A DNA stretch of 64,000 bases, from positions 1 to 64,000 of the forward strand of contig JAJEAI010000095.1 of NCBI GenBank assembly GCA_022824205.1. The letters run 5' to 3'. The translations under genes were made by a program, and so were the position numbers. Shown piece after piece: positions 31,512 through 39,553 of this stretch (position 1 is its first letter; each line of letters opens with the position of its first letter). The DNA is from Candidatus Binatia bacterium. Lineage in GTDB: Bacteria; Desulfobacterota; Binatia; UBA9968; JAJDTQ01. The notes under the pieces were generated by a model. The model saw only the letters and a program-made list of their open reading frames with translations, ran no database searches and was not told the origin of the DNA.

Positions 31512-32345
31512 ATGCCCTTAGCGAAGCTGGATGGGGTGGACATCTACTATGAGAGGGAGGGCGCGGGGGAGCCGGTGCTGTTCGTGCCGGCCTCCTGGTG
31601 GCCGTTGGATCCGTGGAAGCTTCAGGTGGTGCCGGCCTTGAGCCGGCGCTGGGAGACGATCATCATGGACTGCCGCGGCACCGGTCGCAGCAGCGCACCC
31701 GACGACGGCTACACCGTCAGCCGGTTCGCCGAGGACTGCGCGGCGTTGCTGGAACACCTCGGGATCACGCGCTGCCACGTGGTGGGGTTTGCCATCGGGG
31801 GCCAGATCCTCCAGGCCCTGGCCATCGACCGCCCGGACCTGGTGGCCACGCTCACCATGACAGCCACCGGCCCCGGTTCCCGCAATCTGGTCGGCGGGGC
31901 GCGCGAGGTGTCCCCGGGGACCCACGCCCAGATCCGGGAGATGGGATTCGAGCAGTACATCAAGTCCCACGTGGACAACGACGGCATGGCGTTCAACCCG
32001 ACCTTCTACCACGCGAACCGCGCCGCGGCCGCCGCGCTCGCGGACGCCTTGTGGTCGGGCCAGTCCACGGTGGAGATGTTCCGCAGTCATGAGCGCGCGC
32101 GTCTCACCTGGGACAGTCTGGCCATGGCGCCACGGGTCGGGGTGCCGTCGATGGTGCTGTGCGGCGAGGACGACAAGGTGGAACGGCAGGGCAGCACGCC
32201 CGTGGACACGGCCCGGCGCCTGGGACAGGCGATACCCGGGGCGGAACTGGCGCTCATACCGGGCGTGCGCCACATGACCTTCTGGGACGGCACCGGCGCC
32301 ATCGACGCACTGGAGGATTTCCTGGCGCGCCATCCGATCGGATAG
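31512..32345 (+). CDS. Alpha/beta-hydrolase-fold protein lacking the nucleophilic Ser
   Basis: A 277-residue alpha/beta-hydrolase fold protein. The nucleophile elbow, normally G-x-S-x-G-G, reads VVGFAIGGQ, placing Ala94 where the catalytic Ser should be. The acid (CGEDDKVERQ) and the His (GVRHMTFWDG) positions look preserved. Family members with a lost nucleophile may act as lyases, cofactor-free oxygenases, binding proteins or receptors. The start giving MPLAKLDGVDIYY matches family N-termini. The ABC ATPase gene follows 23 bases downstream. Confidence 0.85.
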   Translation: MPLAKLDGVDIYYEREGAGEPVLFVPASWWPLDPWKLQVVPALSRRWETIIMDCRGTGRSSAPDDGYTVSRFAEDCAALLEHLGITRCHVVGFAIGGQILQALAIDRPDLVATLTMTATGPGSRNLVGGAREVSPGTHAQIREMGFEQYIKSHVDNDGMAFNPTFYHANRAAAAALADALWSGQSTVEMFRSHERARLTWDSLAMAPRVGVPSMVLCGEDDKVERQGSTPVDTARRLGQAIPGAELALIPGVRHMTFWDGTGAIDALEDFLARHPIG

Positions 32346-32368
32346 GTCGCTACCTTCCGGAGGCCCTC

Positions 32369-33439
32369 ATGCTCCAGGTCAAGGAACTGCAAAAGATATT
32401 CAGTGTCGGCGGGAACGAGGTGGCGGCGCTGGGCGGCGTCACGCAAGGCGTCGAGGAAGGGGAGTTCTTTGTCCTGTTGGGGCCCAGCGGCTCGGGCAAG
32501 ACCACGCTCCTGCGCTGCGTCGCCGGGCTGGAGACGCCCGACGCCGGCGAGATCGAGATCGACGGCGCCACCGTCTTCTCCACGAGCCGGGGAATCACCG
32601 CACCCCCCGAGGACCGGAAGATCGGCATGGTCTTCCAGTCCTACGCCATCTGGCCCCACATGACCGTCTTCCAGAACGTGGCGTTGCCGCTCACGCGCGG
32701 GCGCAAGAAGATCGACAAGTCCCTGGTGCGGGAACGCGTTCACGAGTCGCTGAAGATGGTGCAACTGGAGGACTACGCCGAGCGGCCGTCGCCGCTCCTG
32801 AGCGGCGGCCAGCAGCAGCGGGTGGCGCTGGCGCGTGCCCTGGCGGTGAACCCTAAGCTGCTGCTGATGGACGAGCCCTTGAGCAACCTCGACGCGCGCC
32901 TGCGGGAGGAGATGCGCGTCCAGATCCGCGAACTCGCCAAGCGCCTCAACATCACCGTGCTGTACGTCACCCACGACCAGGTGGAGGCCATGGTGGTGGC
33001 CGACCGCATCGCGGTCATGAGCCTGGGCGCCATCGTGTCCGTGGGCAGTCCCGAAGAACTCTACGAGGGGCCGGCCAACCGGGTGGTGGCCGAGTTCTTC
33101 GGCTCCATCAACTGGCTGGAGGGGGAGACGAAGGCCGGCGGAACCGTGGAGACGAAGATGGGGACGCTGAAGGCCGCACAGGCCGACCGCCCCGGCCTCA
33201 CCGGCACCCTGGGAATCCGCCCCGAGGACCTGGAGTTGAGCCCCGCGCCCACCGGCCGGGACAACGAGTTCCCGGGAGAGCTGGTTTCCAGGACCTACCT
33301 CGGCGACCTCTTCGTTCACGAGGTGCGCGTGTCCGGGACCGTGCTGCAGGTCAAGACCATGGACAAGGCTCCGGTCAGCGACAAGGTCTACGTTACCCTG
33401 CCGAAGGAGCGCCTCAAGTTCTTCCCTCAGTCCGTGTAG
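32369..33439 (+). CDS. ABC transporter ATP-binding protein (Fe3+/polyamine type)
   Basis: A 356-residue ATPase of the FbpC/PotA group. Walker A is GPSGSGKTT near 40, Q-loop VFQSYAIWPHMTV, signature LSGGQQQRVALARAL near 140, Walker B LLLMDEPLSNLDA and H-loop YVTHDQVEAM. A C-terminal TOBE-like domain follows (about 245-356, TLGIRPEDLELSPA). It is preceded by the hydrolase-fold gene and has no permease beside it. It is the only such ATPase in the window and could energise the two binding-protein/permease pairs at 39.5-42.4 and 55.5-58.5 kb. Confidence 0.9.
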   Translation: MLQVKELQKIFSVGGNEVAALGGVTQGVEEGEFFVLLGPSGSGKTTLLRCVAGLETPDAGEIEIDGATVFSTSRGITAPPEDRKIGMVFQSYAIWPHMTVFQNVALPLTRGRKKIDKSLVRERVHESLKMVQLEDYAERPSPLLSGGQQQRVALARALAVNPKLLLMDEPLSNLDARLREEMRVQIRELAKRLNITVLYVTHDQVEAMVVADRIAVMSLGAIVSVGSPEELYEGPANRVVAEFFGSINWLEGETKAGGTVETKMGTLKAAQADRPGLTGTLGIRPEDLELSPAPTGRDNEFPGELVSRTYLGDLFVHEVRVSGTVLQVKTMDKAPVSDKVYVTLPKERLKFFPQSV

Positions 33440-33542
33440 CGCAGCGCCCGGGGAATGCGTTGACGAAGACGCGCGGGCGCCCCGTCGGCGCCAAGGCGCG
33501 ATGACCGGCCGTGGCGGGCGTCACCCGCCGCCCCCGGCGCCG

Positions 33543-34493
33543 TCACGCCGGCGGCGCGAACAACTCGTCCACGCTCAACCGGCGCGTGGTCACGGCCTGT
33601 TCCGACGCGTACAGCAGCATGGTGTCCAGCGCGTGGCGTTGCCCTTCCACCGAGTACGGGAACGGGTCCCGTCCCAGCACCTTCTCGTCTTCCTCGATGG
33701 CTTCGCCGTACCAGGCGAGGTAGGAGCGCCGCGGGTCGCGCATGTATTCGAGACCGCGGACCTTCGCTTCCTCGAAAGCCCGCAGCAGAGTTTCGGCCAC
33801 CCAGGGATGCCGCCGGAGGATCTCGTCCTTGATGACCACGGTGTGGCGCAGGGGATAGATGCCCGTGCGCCGGTAGTAGTCCGCCTCCACCTCCCGGTAG
33901 TCGGGCCAGAGCCGGCGCCCCACGCTCTGGCCGGCGCGGAACGCCGACCCGATGGTGGGCAGCATGTAAGCGTCGATCTCGCCCGCTTCGAGCATCTCCG
34001 TGACGCGGCGGCCGGCGGGAGCCTGCTCGACGTGCAGCCACTCAGGCGGCTCCCAGGGCGACACCTGCTCCCTGGAGTTGGTGATCCACCGAATCTCGCC
34101 GGGCGCCACGCCGTGCTCATGCTTGAGGACCCCGCGCATCCACACGGCTATGGGATTGAAGTGGGCCTGGAGACCGATGCGCTTGCCGCGCAGGTCCTCG
34201 GGGCGTTCGATGCCGGCCTCGGCGTGCACCACAACCGCGCCGTGACAGAACTTCACGTGGGGAAACACCGGGATCGCCGTCACCGGCACGCCGCGGCTCT
34301 TCCAACCCAGGAAAACCCCCATCTGCAGTTCGCACGCGTCGAACTCAAGACCGCGAGTGAAGCGGGCATGGCGTTCGGGAGAGGCCAAGGGGATCACCTC
34401 CAGGTCGATACCCGGGGTGGCCACCTTGCCCTCGATGAGGAAGCGGGTGCGGTCGTAGTCGCCGCACGAGAGCGTCAATCGCAGGTTCGCCAT
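33543..34493 (-). CDS. 4,5-dihydroxyphthalate decarboxylase-like/periplasmic-binding-fold protein (copy 3)
   Basis: A 316-residue member of the same family as 7884 and 12359, more divergent. Shared features are LEFDACELQMGVFLGWKS, AIPVFPHVKFCHGAVVV, GKRIGLQAHFNPIAVWMRG and GRDPFPYSVEGQ. No signal peptide is visible after choosing MANLRLTLSCGDYDRT as start. It is convergent with the ATPase gene. The gap to the next gene upstream (34494-35007) is filled with palindromic repeats and holds no gene. Confidence 0.78.
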   Translation of the reverse strand: MANLRLTLSCGDYDRTRFLIEGKVATPGIDLEVIPLASPERHARFTRGLEFDACELQMGVFLGWKSRGVPVTAIPVFPHVKFCHGAVVVHAEAGIERPEDLRGKRIGLQAHFNPIAVWMRGVLKHEHGVAPGEIRWITNSREQVSPWEPPEWLHVEQAPAGRRVTEMLEAGEIDAYMLPTIGSAFRAGQSVGRRLWPDYREVEADYYRRTGIYPLRHTVVIKDEILRRHPWVAETLLRAFEEAKVRGLEYMRDPRRSYLAWYGEAIEEDEKVLGRDPFPYSVEGQRHALDTMLLYASEQAVTTRRLSVDELFAPPA

Positions 34494-34676
34494 GGCCGTC
34501 GAGATACACCAGGGGCAGCCGCGTCGCAAGGCACGCCGGTCCCCGCGCGACACGCGGCGGACACGGTCCGGGAAACGGTTGACGGTCGTCGGCCGTTGTT
34601 GCTAGTGACGGTGGCAAAGCGCGGCCTGTACGCGAACGGGCGTTGGCTCGGAAACCGGAACGCCCTTCGAAACGTG

Positions 34677-34926
34677 ATTCCCGCGGAAGCGGGAATCACG
34701 GAGGGACGGGGCCGCGGCATTGGAGCCGCCACACCCCCCACCCCCCTGGATTCCCGCTTCCGCGGGAATCACCCATGTCGGCTCTCGGCCGACATACAGG
34801 GGGATGAAATGGAGACTTCGGCCCCCCAACACGTCATTCCCGCGGAAGCGGGAATCCAGGGGTGGTGGTGTGGCGGTCCCATTGCCCCAGGCCCGACACC
34901 GCCTGGATTCCCGCTTCCGCGGGAAT
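34677..34926. repeat. Array of four ATTCCCGC/GCGGGAAT palindromes including MITE-like copy 2
   Basis: Twenty-base palindromes at 34677-34696, 34750-34769, 34836-34855 and 34907-34926 alternate in orientation (GGAAG centre, CTTCC centre). The middle pair bounds the 120-base composite 34743-34862, whose ends CCCCTGG and CCAGGGG and central ATGTCGGC/GCCGACAT hairpin match the element at 13382-13523. The alternating orientation and unequal spacing exclude a CRISPR array. The array occupies most of the 514-base gap 34494-35007; the rest shows nothing recognisable. Confidence 0.85.
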
Positions 34927-35007
34927 CACGTGTTGGAGGGCCGGGAATGACGAAGACGGACGTGTGTAACTACCTGAGTTCATCGGACGAGAGAAAGGCC
35001 ATCGGTA

Positions 35008-36099
35008 ATGGGTAAGCAGTTTTTCGAGTTCATGACGCACTGGGACTCGCCCCGGCCCATCTGGTTCAAGCGGGACGAGGATGAGCTGATCGGCACGCAA
35101 CGGAGCGGCGGGCGCCCGATGCCGCGCATCAAGCCGTTCGACTTGGTCAACGGGGCCACGAACCGGCCGGGAGTGAAGCCGCCGGTGCTGTGGCACGGGC
35201 AGGACGGCATCATCGAAGCCCACGTGCTCGACGGGCCGGAGCCGGTCTTCCACCGCCCGGCGGACTACGACGTGCTCGTGTTCCAGTTCACCGGCAACGG
35301 CGCGGCCGAGACCGAGTTCGGCGAGTTCCAGTTGTCGCCGGGGTACTCGATGCACGTGCCGGCGGGCGTGTCGTACCGGATGATCGGGGCGCCGGGCTGC
35401 CGGCAACTGGTGGTCAAGGCGCACAAGCCGGTGCGCACGACCCTCGACCCCGCGACCCCGTTGACGCGAACGGAGTTTCGCGCGCACGCGGCCGGCGAGC
35501 CCGCGGAGCCGCGGGCGGTCGCCATCCCGCCGCGCACGGACCGGATTCTCGAGGTCACGGACTTCTGGGACCCGGCACTGGAGCCCATCGTCATCGAGCG
35601 CGACCACGCCAGCCTCGTGGGCTGCGTCACCTTCGAGCGCGGCAAGAGCCGCGAGGTCACGGTGATGCGCGTATTCGATTACTTCACCGGGATGACCGGC
35701 AAGGGCGGAGGACCGGGACCACAACAGTACGAGAGCGAGGACTTCCGCACGGACACCTACAACACCACGGGACAGCAGAACGGCTTCCACCGGGGCATGG
35801 ACGACGACGAGATCTGGTTCCAGTTCCGCGGGCACGCCACCAACGACACCGAATGGGGTGTGCACGAGTTGGACCCGGGCGAGATGGGCTATGTACCCCG
35901 GGGCATCGCGCACCGCATCACCGGCGGCGAGGGCTTCCTGCGCTACGTGTTCTATTTCCGCCACCCCATGCACCCCCGGGCGGACTCCTTCGGTCCGCGG
36001 GCGGGAACGGATTTCGAGGTGGAGGCCGTCTCGTTCGAGGAGCTTCCGGCGCTGGCCGAGGCCAAGGCCCGGGAAGCGGCGAACCCGAGACGCGGTTGA
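35008..36099 (+). CDS. Bicupin protein, homogentisate-dioxygenase-like (copy 1)
   Basis: A 363-residue double-cupin protein. The first cupin has FHRPADYDVLVFQFTGNGA and PGYSMHVPAGVSYRM near residues 90-130; the second has FHRGMDDDEIWFQFRGHA and PGEMGYVPRGIAHRI near 260-310. It is homologous to the protein encoded at 43410-44543 (shared EFMTHW/EFMTTW start and FxxFDxxN). The HmgA-like fold suggests ring-cleaving dioxygenase or isomerase activity, but the iron ligands cannot be assigned securely. It ends 8 bases before a full-consensus promoter that drives the next operon, so it is probably a separate transcript. Confidence 0.78.
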   Translation: MGKQFFEFMTHWDSPRPIWFKRDEDELIGTQRSGGRPMPRIKPFDLVNGATNRPGVKPPVLWHGQDGIIEAHVLDGPEPVFHRPADYDVLVFQFTGNGAAETEFGEFQLSPGYSMHVPAGVSYRMIGAPGCRQLVVKAHKPVRTTLDPATPLTRTEFRAHAAGEPAEPRAVAIPPRTDRILEVTDFWDPALEPIVIERDHASLVGCVTFERGKSREVTVMRVFDYFTGMTGKGGGPGPQQYESEDFRTDTYNTTGQQNGFHRGMDDDEIWFQFRGHATNDTEWGVHELDPGEMGYVPRGIAHRITGGEGFLRYVFYFRHPMHPRADSFGPRAGTDFEVEAVSFEELPALAEAKAREAANPRRG

Positions 36100-36107
36100 T
36101 TCCTCGG

Positions 36108-36135
36108 TTGACAGTTGCTTTGAGGGGCCTATAAT
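36108..36135 (+). promoter_or_regulatory. Consensus sigma-70-type promoter of the 36.3-42.4 kb operon
   Basis: TTGACA (36108-36113), 16-base spacer, TATAAT (36130-36135): both hexamers are full consensus. The start codon is 194 bases away, leaving a long leader containing a dispersed palindromic repeat. Confidence 0.75.
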
Positions 36136-36243
36136 CCGCTGTGGCCGGCGATGAGGTCCTTCGACTGCGCCATGCGAAGCCTGTCCCGAGCCTGTCGCCG
36201 GGGTCAGGGCGAACGCGCGGTACGCCGCATCCTTTCCCTGTCA

Positions 36244-36292
36244 CCGGTCGCCCCGAGCGTGGCGAGGTCCGCCGAGCGAAGTCGGAGGACGC
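36244..36292. repeat. Dispersed repeat related to 79-127
   Basis: A 49-base block ending GCGAAGTCGGAGGACGCC matches 79-127 with about five to six differences. It lies in the long leader of the operon, 36 bases upstream of the M24-fold start. At 1-157 the same repeat also sits just before a start codon. Confidence 0.65.
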
Positions 36293-36328
36293 CGTCCGGG
36301 AAACCGCGCGAATCGAAAGAGCGTAACC

Positions 36329-37525
36329 ATGGCTGAAACCGAACTGATTCCCTCTCTCTCCCTCGCCGAACGCGATCGTCGCCACAAGCTCGTGCGCGAG
36401 AAGATGGCCGAGGCCGGGATCGACGTGCTGCTGCTGTCGGCCAACACCAGCCGTTGGGAGCAGGTCATGGCGGATTCCCGCTACGTGACCGGCATCGGCG
36501 GGTTCGCGACGGAGGTGTTCACGGTCTTTCCGGCCGAGGGGCCCTTGACCGCGTACGTGTTCAATCGCGCAAACTGGTGGAAGCGGGTGCAGGATTGGGT
36601 CGAGGACGTGAGGGACGGACGCAACCGCTGGGCCGAGGACGCGGTGGCGCGGCTGCGGGAACTGGGCTTCAGGAACGGCCGCCTGGGCATCTCCGGCCTC
36701 TCGGGCCTGATCCGCACCCCTGACGGCATCGTCGCCCACACCACGGTGGAGGCGCTGCGGCAGGCGTTTCCAGACGCCGAGATGGTGAACGCCACGAGCC
36801 TCATGCAGGAGGTCCGCGCCATCAAGAGCGCCGAGGAGATCGGCTGCATGGAGCGCTCCATGGAGATCATCGAGCGCATGATCGAAGCCATGACCGAAGG
36901 GGCGCGGGAAGGCGTGTCCGAGAAGGAGCTCTACGCGGACATGGCCCACGTGATGCTGCGCAACGGCGGCGAGCTGCCGACGCTCTTCTTCCTGGGTTCG
37001 GGACCCGGTGAAACCCAGAGTTCCTTCGTCCCCACGAACCGCGTGATCCGGCGCGGCGACCGCGTCGTCAACGAGATCGAGGCGAAGTACTGCGGGTACG
37101 CGGCGCAGGCCGTGCGCCCGATGCTGCTGGGCGAGCCCGACGCGACGTTCCGGGAGTTGATGGACATTTCGTGCGCGTGCTTCCATGCGATCCTCGGCGA
37201 CATGAAGCCAGGGGTCACGTTCGGGACGCTGTTCGACACGTACATGAAGACGGTGGAGGAACACGGGGACGGCAAGTACACGTGGAGCCACCCGATGATG
37301 CACGCCCGCGGGCTGGGCGACGACGGACCCGCGCTCATGGGCGACGCCGACGTGGAGCGGTTCCGGAAGATCCAGCTCGCCGCCGGCATGGTGTTCATCC
37401 TGAAGCCGCGCATCCGCATGGCCGCGGGCAAGGACCATACGAGCATCGGCGACACCGTGGTGGTGACCGAAGACGGTGCCCGCCGGCTGGGGTCCAGCGA
37501 TCTCGATCTGATCACGGTCGGGTGA
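36329..37525 (+). CDS. M24-fold protein with almost entirely lost metal site
   Basis: A 398-residue pita-bread-fold protein with an N-terminal creatinase-like domain (GIDVLLLSANTSRWEQVM). Of the five metal ligands of M24 aminopeptidases, only the His appears kept (PMMHARGLGD). The others read Glu in VVNEIEA, Gln in GYAAQAVRP, Lys in FILKPRI and Gly in TSIGDTVVV. A metallopeptidase is unlikely; a creatinase-like hydrolase or a non-enzymatic role is possible. It is first in a five-gene operon (LLM, cyclodeaminase-like, ABC binding protein, ABC permease) behind the consensus promoter. The ribosome-binding site is weak. Confidence 0.82.
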   Translation: MAETELIPSLSLAERDRRHKLVREKMAEAGIDVLLLSANTSRWEQVMADSRYVTGIGGFATEVFTVFPAEGPLTAYVFNRANWWKRVQDWVEDVRDGRNRWAEDAVARLRELGFRNGRLGISGLSGLIRTPDGIVAHTTVEALRQAFPDAEMVNATSLMQEVRAIKSAEEIGCMERSMEIIERMIEAMTEGAREGVSEKELYADMAHVMLRNGGELPTLFFLGSGPGETQSSFVPTNRVIRRGDRVVNEIEAKYCGYAAQAVRPMLLGEPDATFRELMDISCACFHAILGDMKPGVTFGTLFDTYMKTVEEHGDGKYTWSHPMMHARGLGDDGPALMGDADVERFRKIQLAAGMVFILKPRIRMAAGKDHTSIGDTVVVTEDGARRLGSSDLDLITVG

Positions 37526-37553
37526 CAGCCTGTAGCGGCACCTCGCGAGTATC

Positions 37554-38501
37554 ATGGAATTCGGCCTGCTGCTGCACACGCGGGACCTCATCCGGAACGA
37601 CGGTCCGGCCTCCTTCGACACGCTCTGGCAACAGGCGGAGCAGGCCGAGGAGGCGGGATACCACCACATCTGGCTGGGCGACAGCGTCACGATCCTCAAC
37701 CGCGCCCGCGGCGACGCCCTCACCACCATGGCCGCCCTGGCGTGCAAGACCGAGCGCATACGGCTCGGCGCCGTGCCCTTCCTCGGCGCGCTGCGCAATC
37801 CCGTGCTCCTGGCCCATGCCCTGGCCACCGTGGACGTCATCTCCCAGGGGCGCGTGATCCTGGCCGTGAGCGTGGGCCCGACGCGCGACTACATCCAGCG
37901 ACAGTTCGAGGCGTGCGGCGTGCCCGCGGGCGAGAAGGCCGGCCGCCTGAGCGAGACCATCACGCTCATGCGGCGGCTCTGGACCGAGGAGTCGTTCGCC
38001 TACGAGGGCAAGTACTTCCACTTCGAGGAGATCGGCGTCCTGCCCAAGCCGGTGCAACGGCCCGGCATCCCCATCTGGATCGCCGCCGACCGGAACGAGA
38101 CCGGATTCAGGCGCGTGGGCCGGCTCGGCGACGGATGGGTGACCCTGGTCTCGTCCCTGGACGATTTCCGCGAGAACCGCGGCAAGATCGAGCAATACGC
38201 CGCCGCCTGCGGCCGGCCCGGCGCCGTGGGCGCGTCCGCCCTCTACGCGACGCTGCGCATGGACCGGGACGGCGAGACCGCCCGCGACGACGGCTGGGCG
38301 TGGATGGAGGCATTCTTCCGCCAGCCCAGGGCCAGGCTCGAGTACCACTTGACCATCTTCGGAACACCGGACGAGTGCGCCCAGCGGCTGCGGGGATACG
38401 CGCGGAGCGGGCTCACCGCGCTGATCATCCGCATCGCGTCCGACGACCCGGCGAAACAGACCCGGCTGATATTCGAGGAGTTGCGCCCGCGGCTCGCGTG
38501 A
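37554..38501 (+). CDS. LLM-class flavin-dependent oxidoreductase, copy 4
   Basis: A 315-residue luciferase-like protein: EEAGYHHIWLGDSVTIL, RIRLGAVPFLGALRNPVLLAHALATVD, GRVILAVSVGPTRDYIQ and the C-terminal FGTPDECAQRLRGYARSGLT. It lies 28 bases after the M24-fold gene and 53 before the cyclodeaminase-like gene in the same operon. FMN is the probable cofactor; the substrate is presumably what the downstream ABC system imports. No flavin reductase gene is present in the operon. Confidence 0.88.
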   Translation: MEFGLLLHTRDLIRNDGPASFDTLWQQAEQAEEAGYHHIWLGDSVTILNRARGDALTTMAALACKTERIRLGAVPFLGALRNPVLLAHALATVDVISQGRVILAVSVGPTRDYIQRQFEACGVPAGEKAGRLSETITLMRRLWTEESFAYEGKYFHFEEIGVLPKPVQRPGIPIWIAADRNETGFRRVGRLGDGWVTLVSSLDDFRENRGKIEQYAAACGRPGAVGASALYATLRMDRDGETARDDGWAWMEAFFRQPRARLEYHLTIFGTPDECAQRLRGYARSGLTALIIRIASDDPAKQTRLIFEELRPRLA

Positions 38502-38554
38502 AAGGCGATGGGACCGCGACGCAACACAGGAGGGGATGGAGGCAGCGGCATCTC

Positions 38555-39496
38555 ATGACGGTCCTGCTCAGAAGCTCCGAGGTGGAAGACCTCCTGGACC
38601 TGAAAACCGCCATGGCGGTGCTTGAAGAGACCTACGTGGACCAGGCCAACGGGCAGGTGAAGGCCATCCCACCCTTGCGCCTCATGGACCGCGGCATTCG
38701 CCTGGTGGCGGGCGGCCTCGAACAGCCCGACCGGGTGGGGGTCCGGCTCAGTCCCACGGGCGGAGACGCCGTGGCGCTGCTCTACGAAATGAGCTCGGGC
38801 AGGCTCCTCTCGCTCATGAACTACCCCTTCAGCGAACTGCGCATCGCCGCCACCGTGGGGCTGGCGCTGGACCGCCTTGCTCCGCCGGACAGCAAGTCCG
38901 CCGCGCTCATCGGCAGCGGGCGCCTCGCCCCTTCCCTGCTCCAGGCGGCCACGGGGCTGCGGCCCATCGAGCGCGTGCGCGTCTACAGCCGCGGCGCGGA
39001 GCGGCGGGAGGCGTTCGCGCGGCAGGCTTCGAGCGACTTCGGCATCGACGTGGCGGCGGTCTCCGACCCGGGCGACGCCCTCGCCGGCGCGGACGTGGTG
39101 CTCGTGAGCACCAACTCGCCGGAGCCGGCCCTGCGCGGCGCGTGGCTGCGGCCGGGGCAACCCGTCTTCGGCTGCGGCCGACCCAACGAGTTCGACGACG
39201 ACACCTATCTCGGGGCGTCGCTGATCGTGGTGTCGAGCAAGACGCATGAGCTGGGCTACTACGACACCCGACTCGACCAGCCGCTCATCCGGCTCTCCCG
39301 GGAGGGACGGATCGCCTGGGACGACGTCGTGGAACTGGGTCGACTGGTGACCCTCGAAGGTCCGCCGCCGGGCCTGAACGACGGCATCGCGGTTTTCAGG
39401 GAGTCTCAGGGAGGGTACAGTGACGTGGCGTTGGCGAGCTTTGCCTACGAAGAGGCCGTGCGCCAGGGCCGCGGGCAGACCATCGTGCTGGATTGA
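38555..39496 (+). CDS. Ornithine cyclodeaminase/mu-crystallin family protein
   Basis: A 313-residue NAD(P)-dependent protein of the OCD/mu-crystallin family (LDLKTAMAVLEETYVDQANG at the N-terminus, SAALIGSGRLAPSLLQAATG dinucleotide motif near 125, ADVVLVSTNSPEPAL). The dinucleotide motif reads GSGRLA where relatives usually have GxGxQA. Family activities include ornithine cyclodeamination, ketimine reduction and alanine dehydrogenation, so an amino- or imino-acid substrate is likely. Third gene of the operon, 57 bases before the binding-protein gene. Confidence 0.85.
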   Translation: MTVLLRSSEVEDLLDLKTAMAVLEETYVDQANGQVKAIPPLRLMDRGIRLVAGGLEQPDRVGVRLSPTGGDAVALLYEMSSGRLLSLMNYPFSELRIAATVGLALDRLAPPDSKSAALIGSGRLAPSLLQAATGLRPIERVRVYSRGAERREAFARQASSDFGIDVAAVSDPGDALAGADVVLVSTNSPEPALRGAWLRPGQPVFGCGRPNEFDDDTYLGASLIVVSSKTHELGYYDTRLDQPLIRLSREGRIAWDDVVELGRLVTLEGPPPGLNDGIAVFRESQGGYSDVALASFAYEEAVRQGRGQTIVLD

Positions 39497-39553
39497 ACTC
39501 ACGGCGGCCATCCCCGGAAACGGAGGGCCATGGCCCCGTCCAAGGAGGAAACC

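Noticed and set aside
34676-34930. Regularly spaced repeats that could be taken for a CRISPR array
   Set aside because: The 20-base units are perfect palindromes in alternating orientation, spacing is uneven (starts 73, 86 and 71 apart), intervening sequences are themselves repeated elsewhere, and no cas gene is present.
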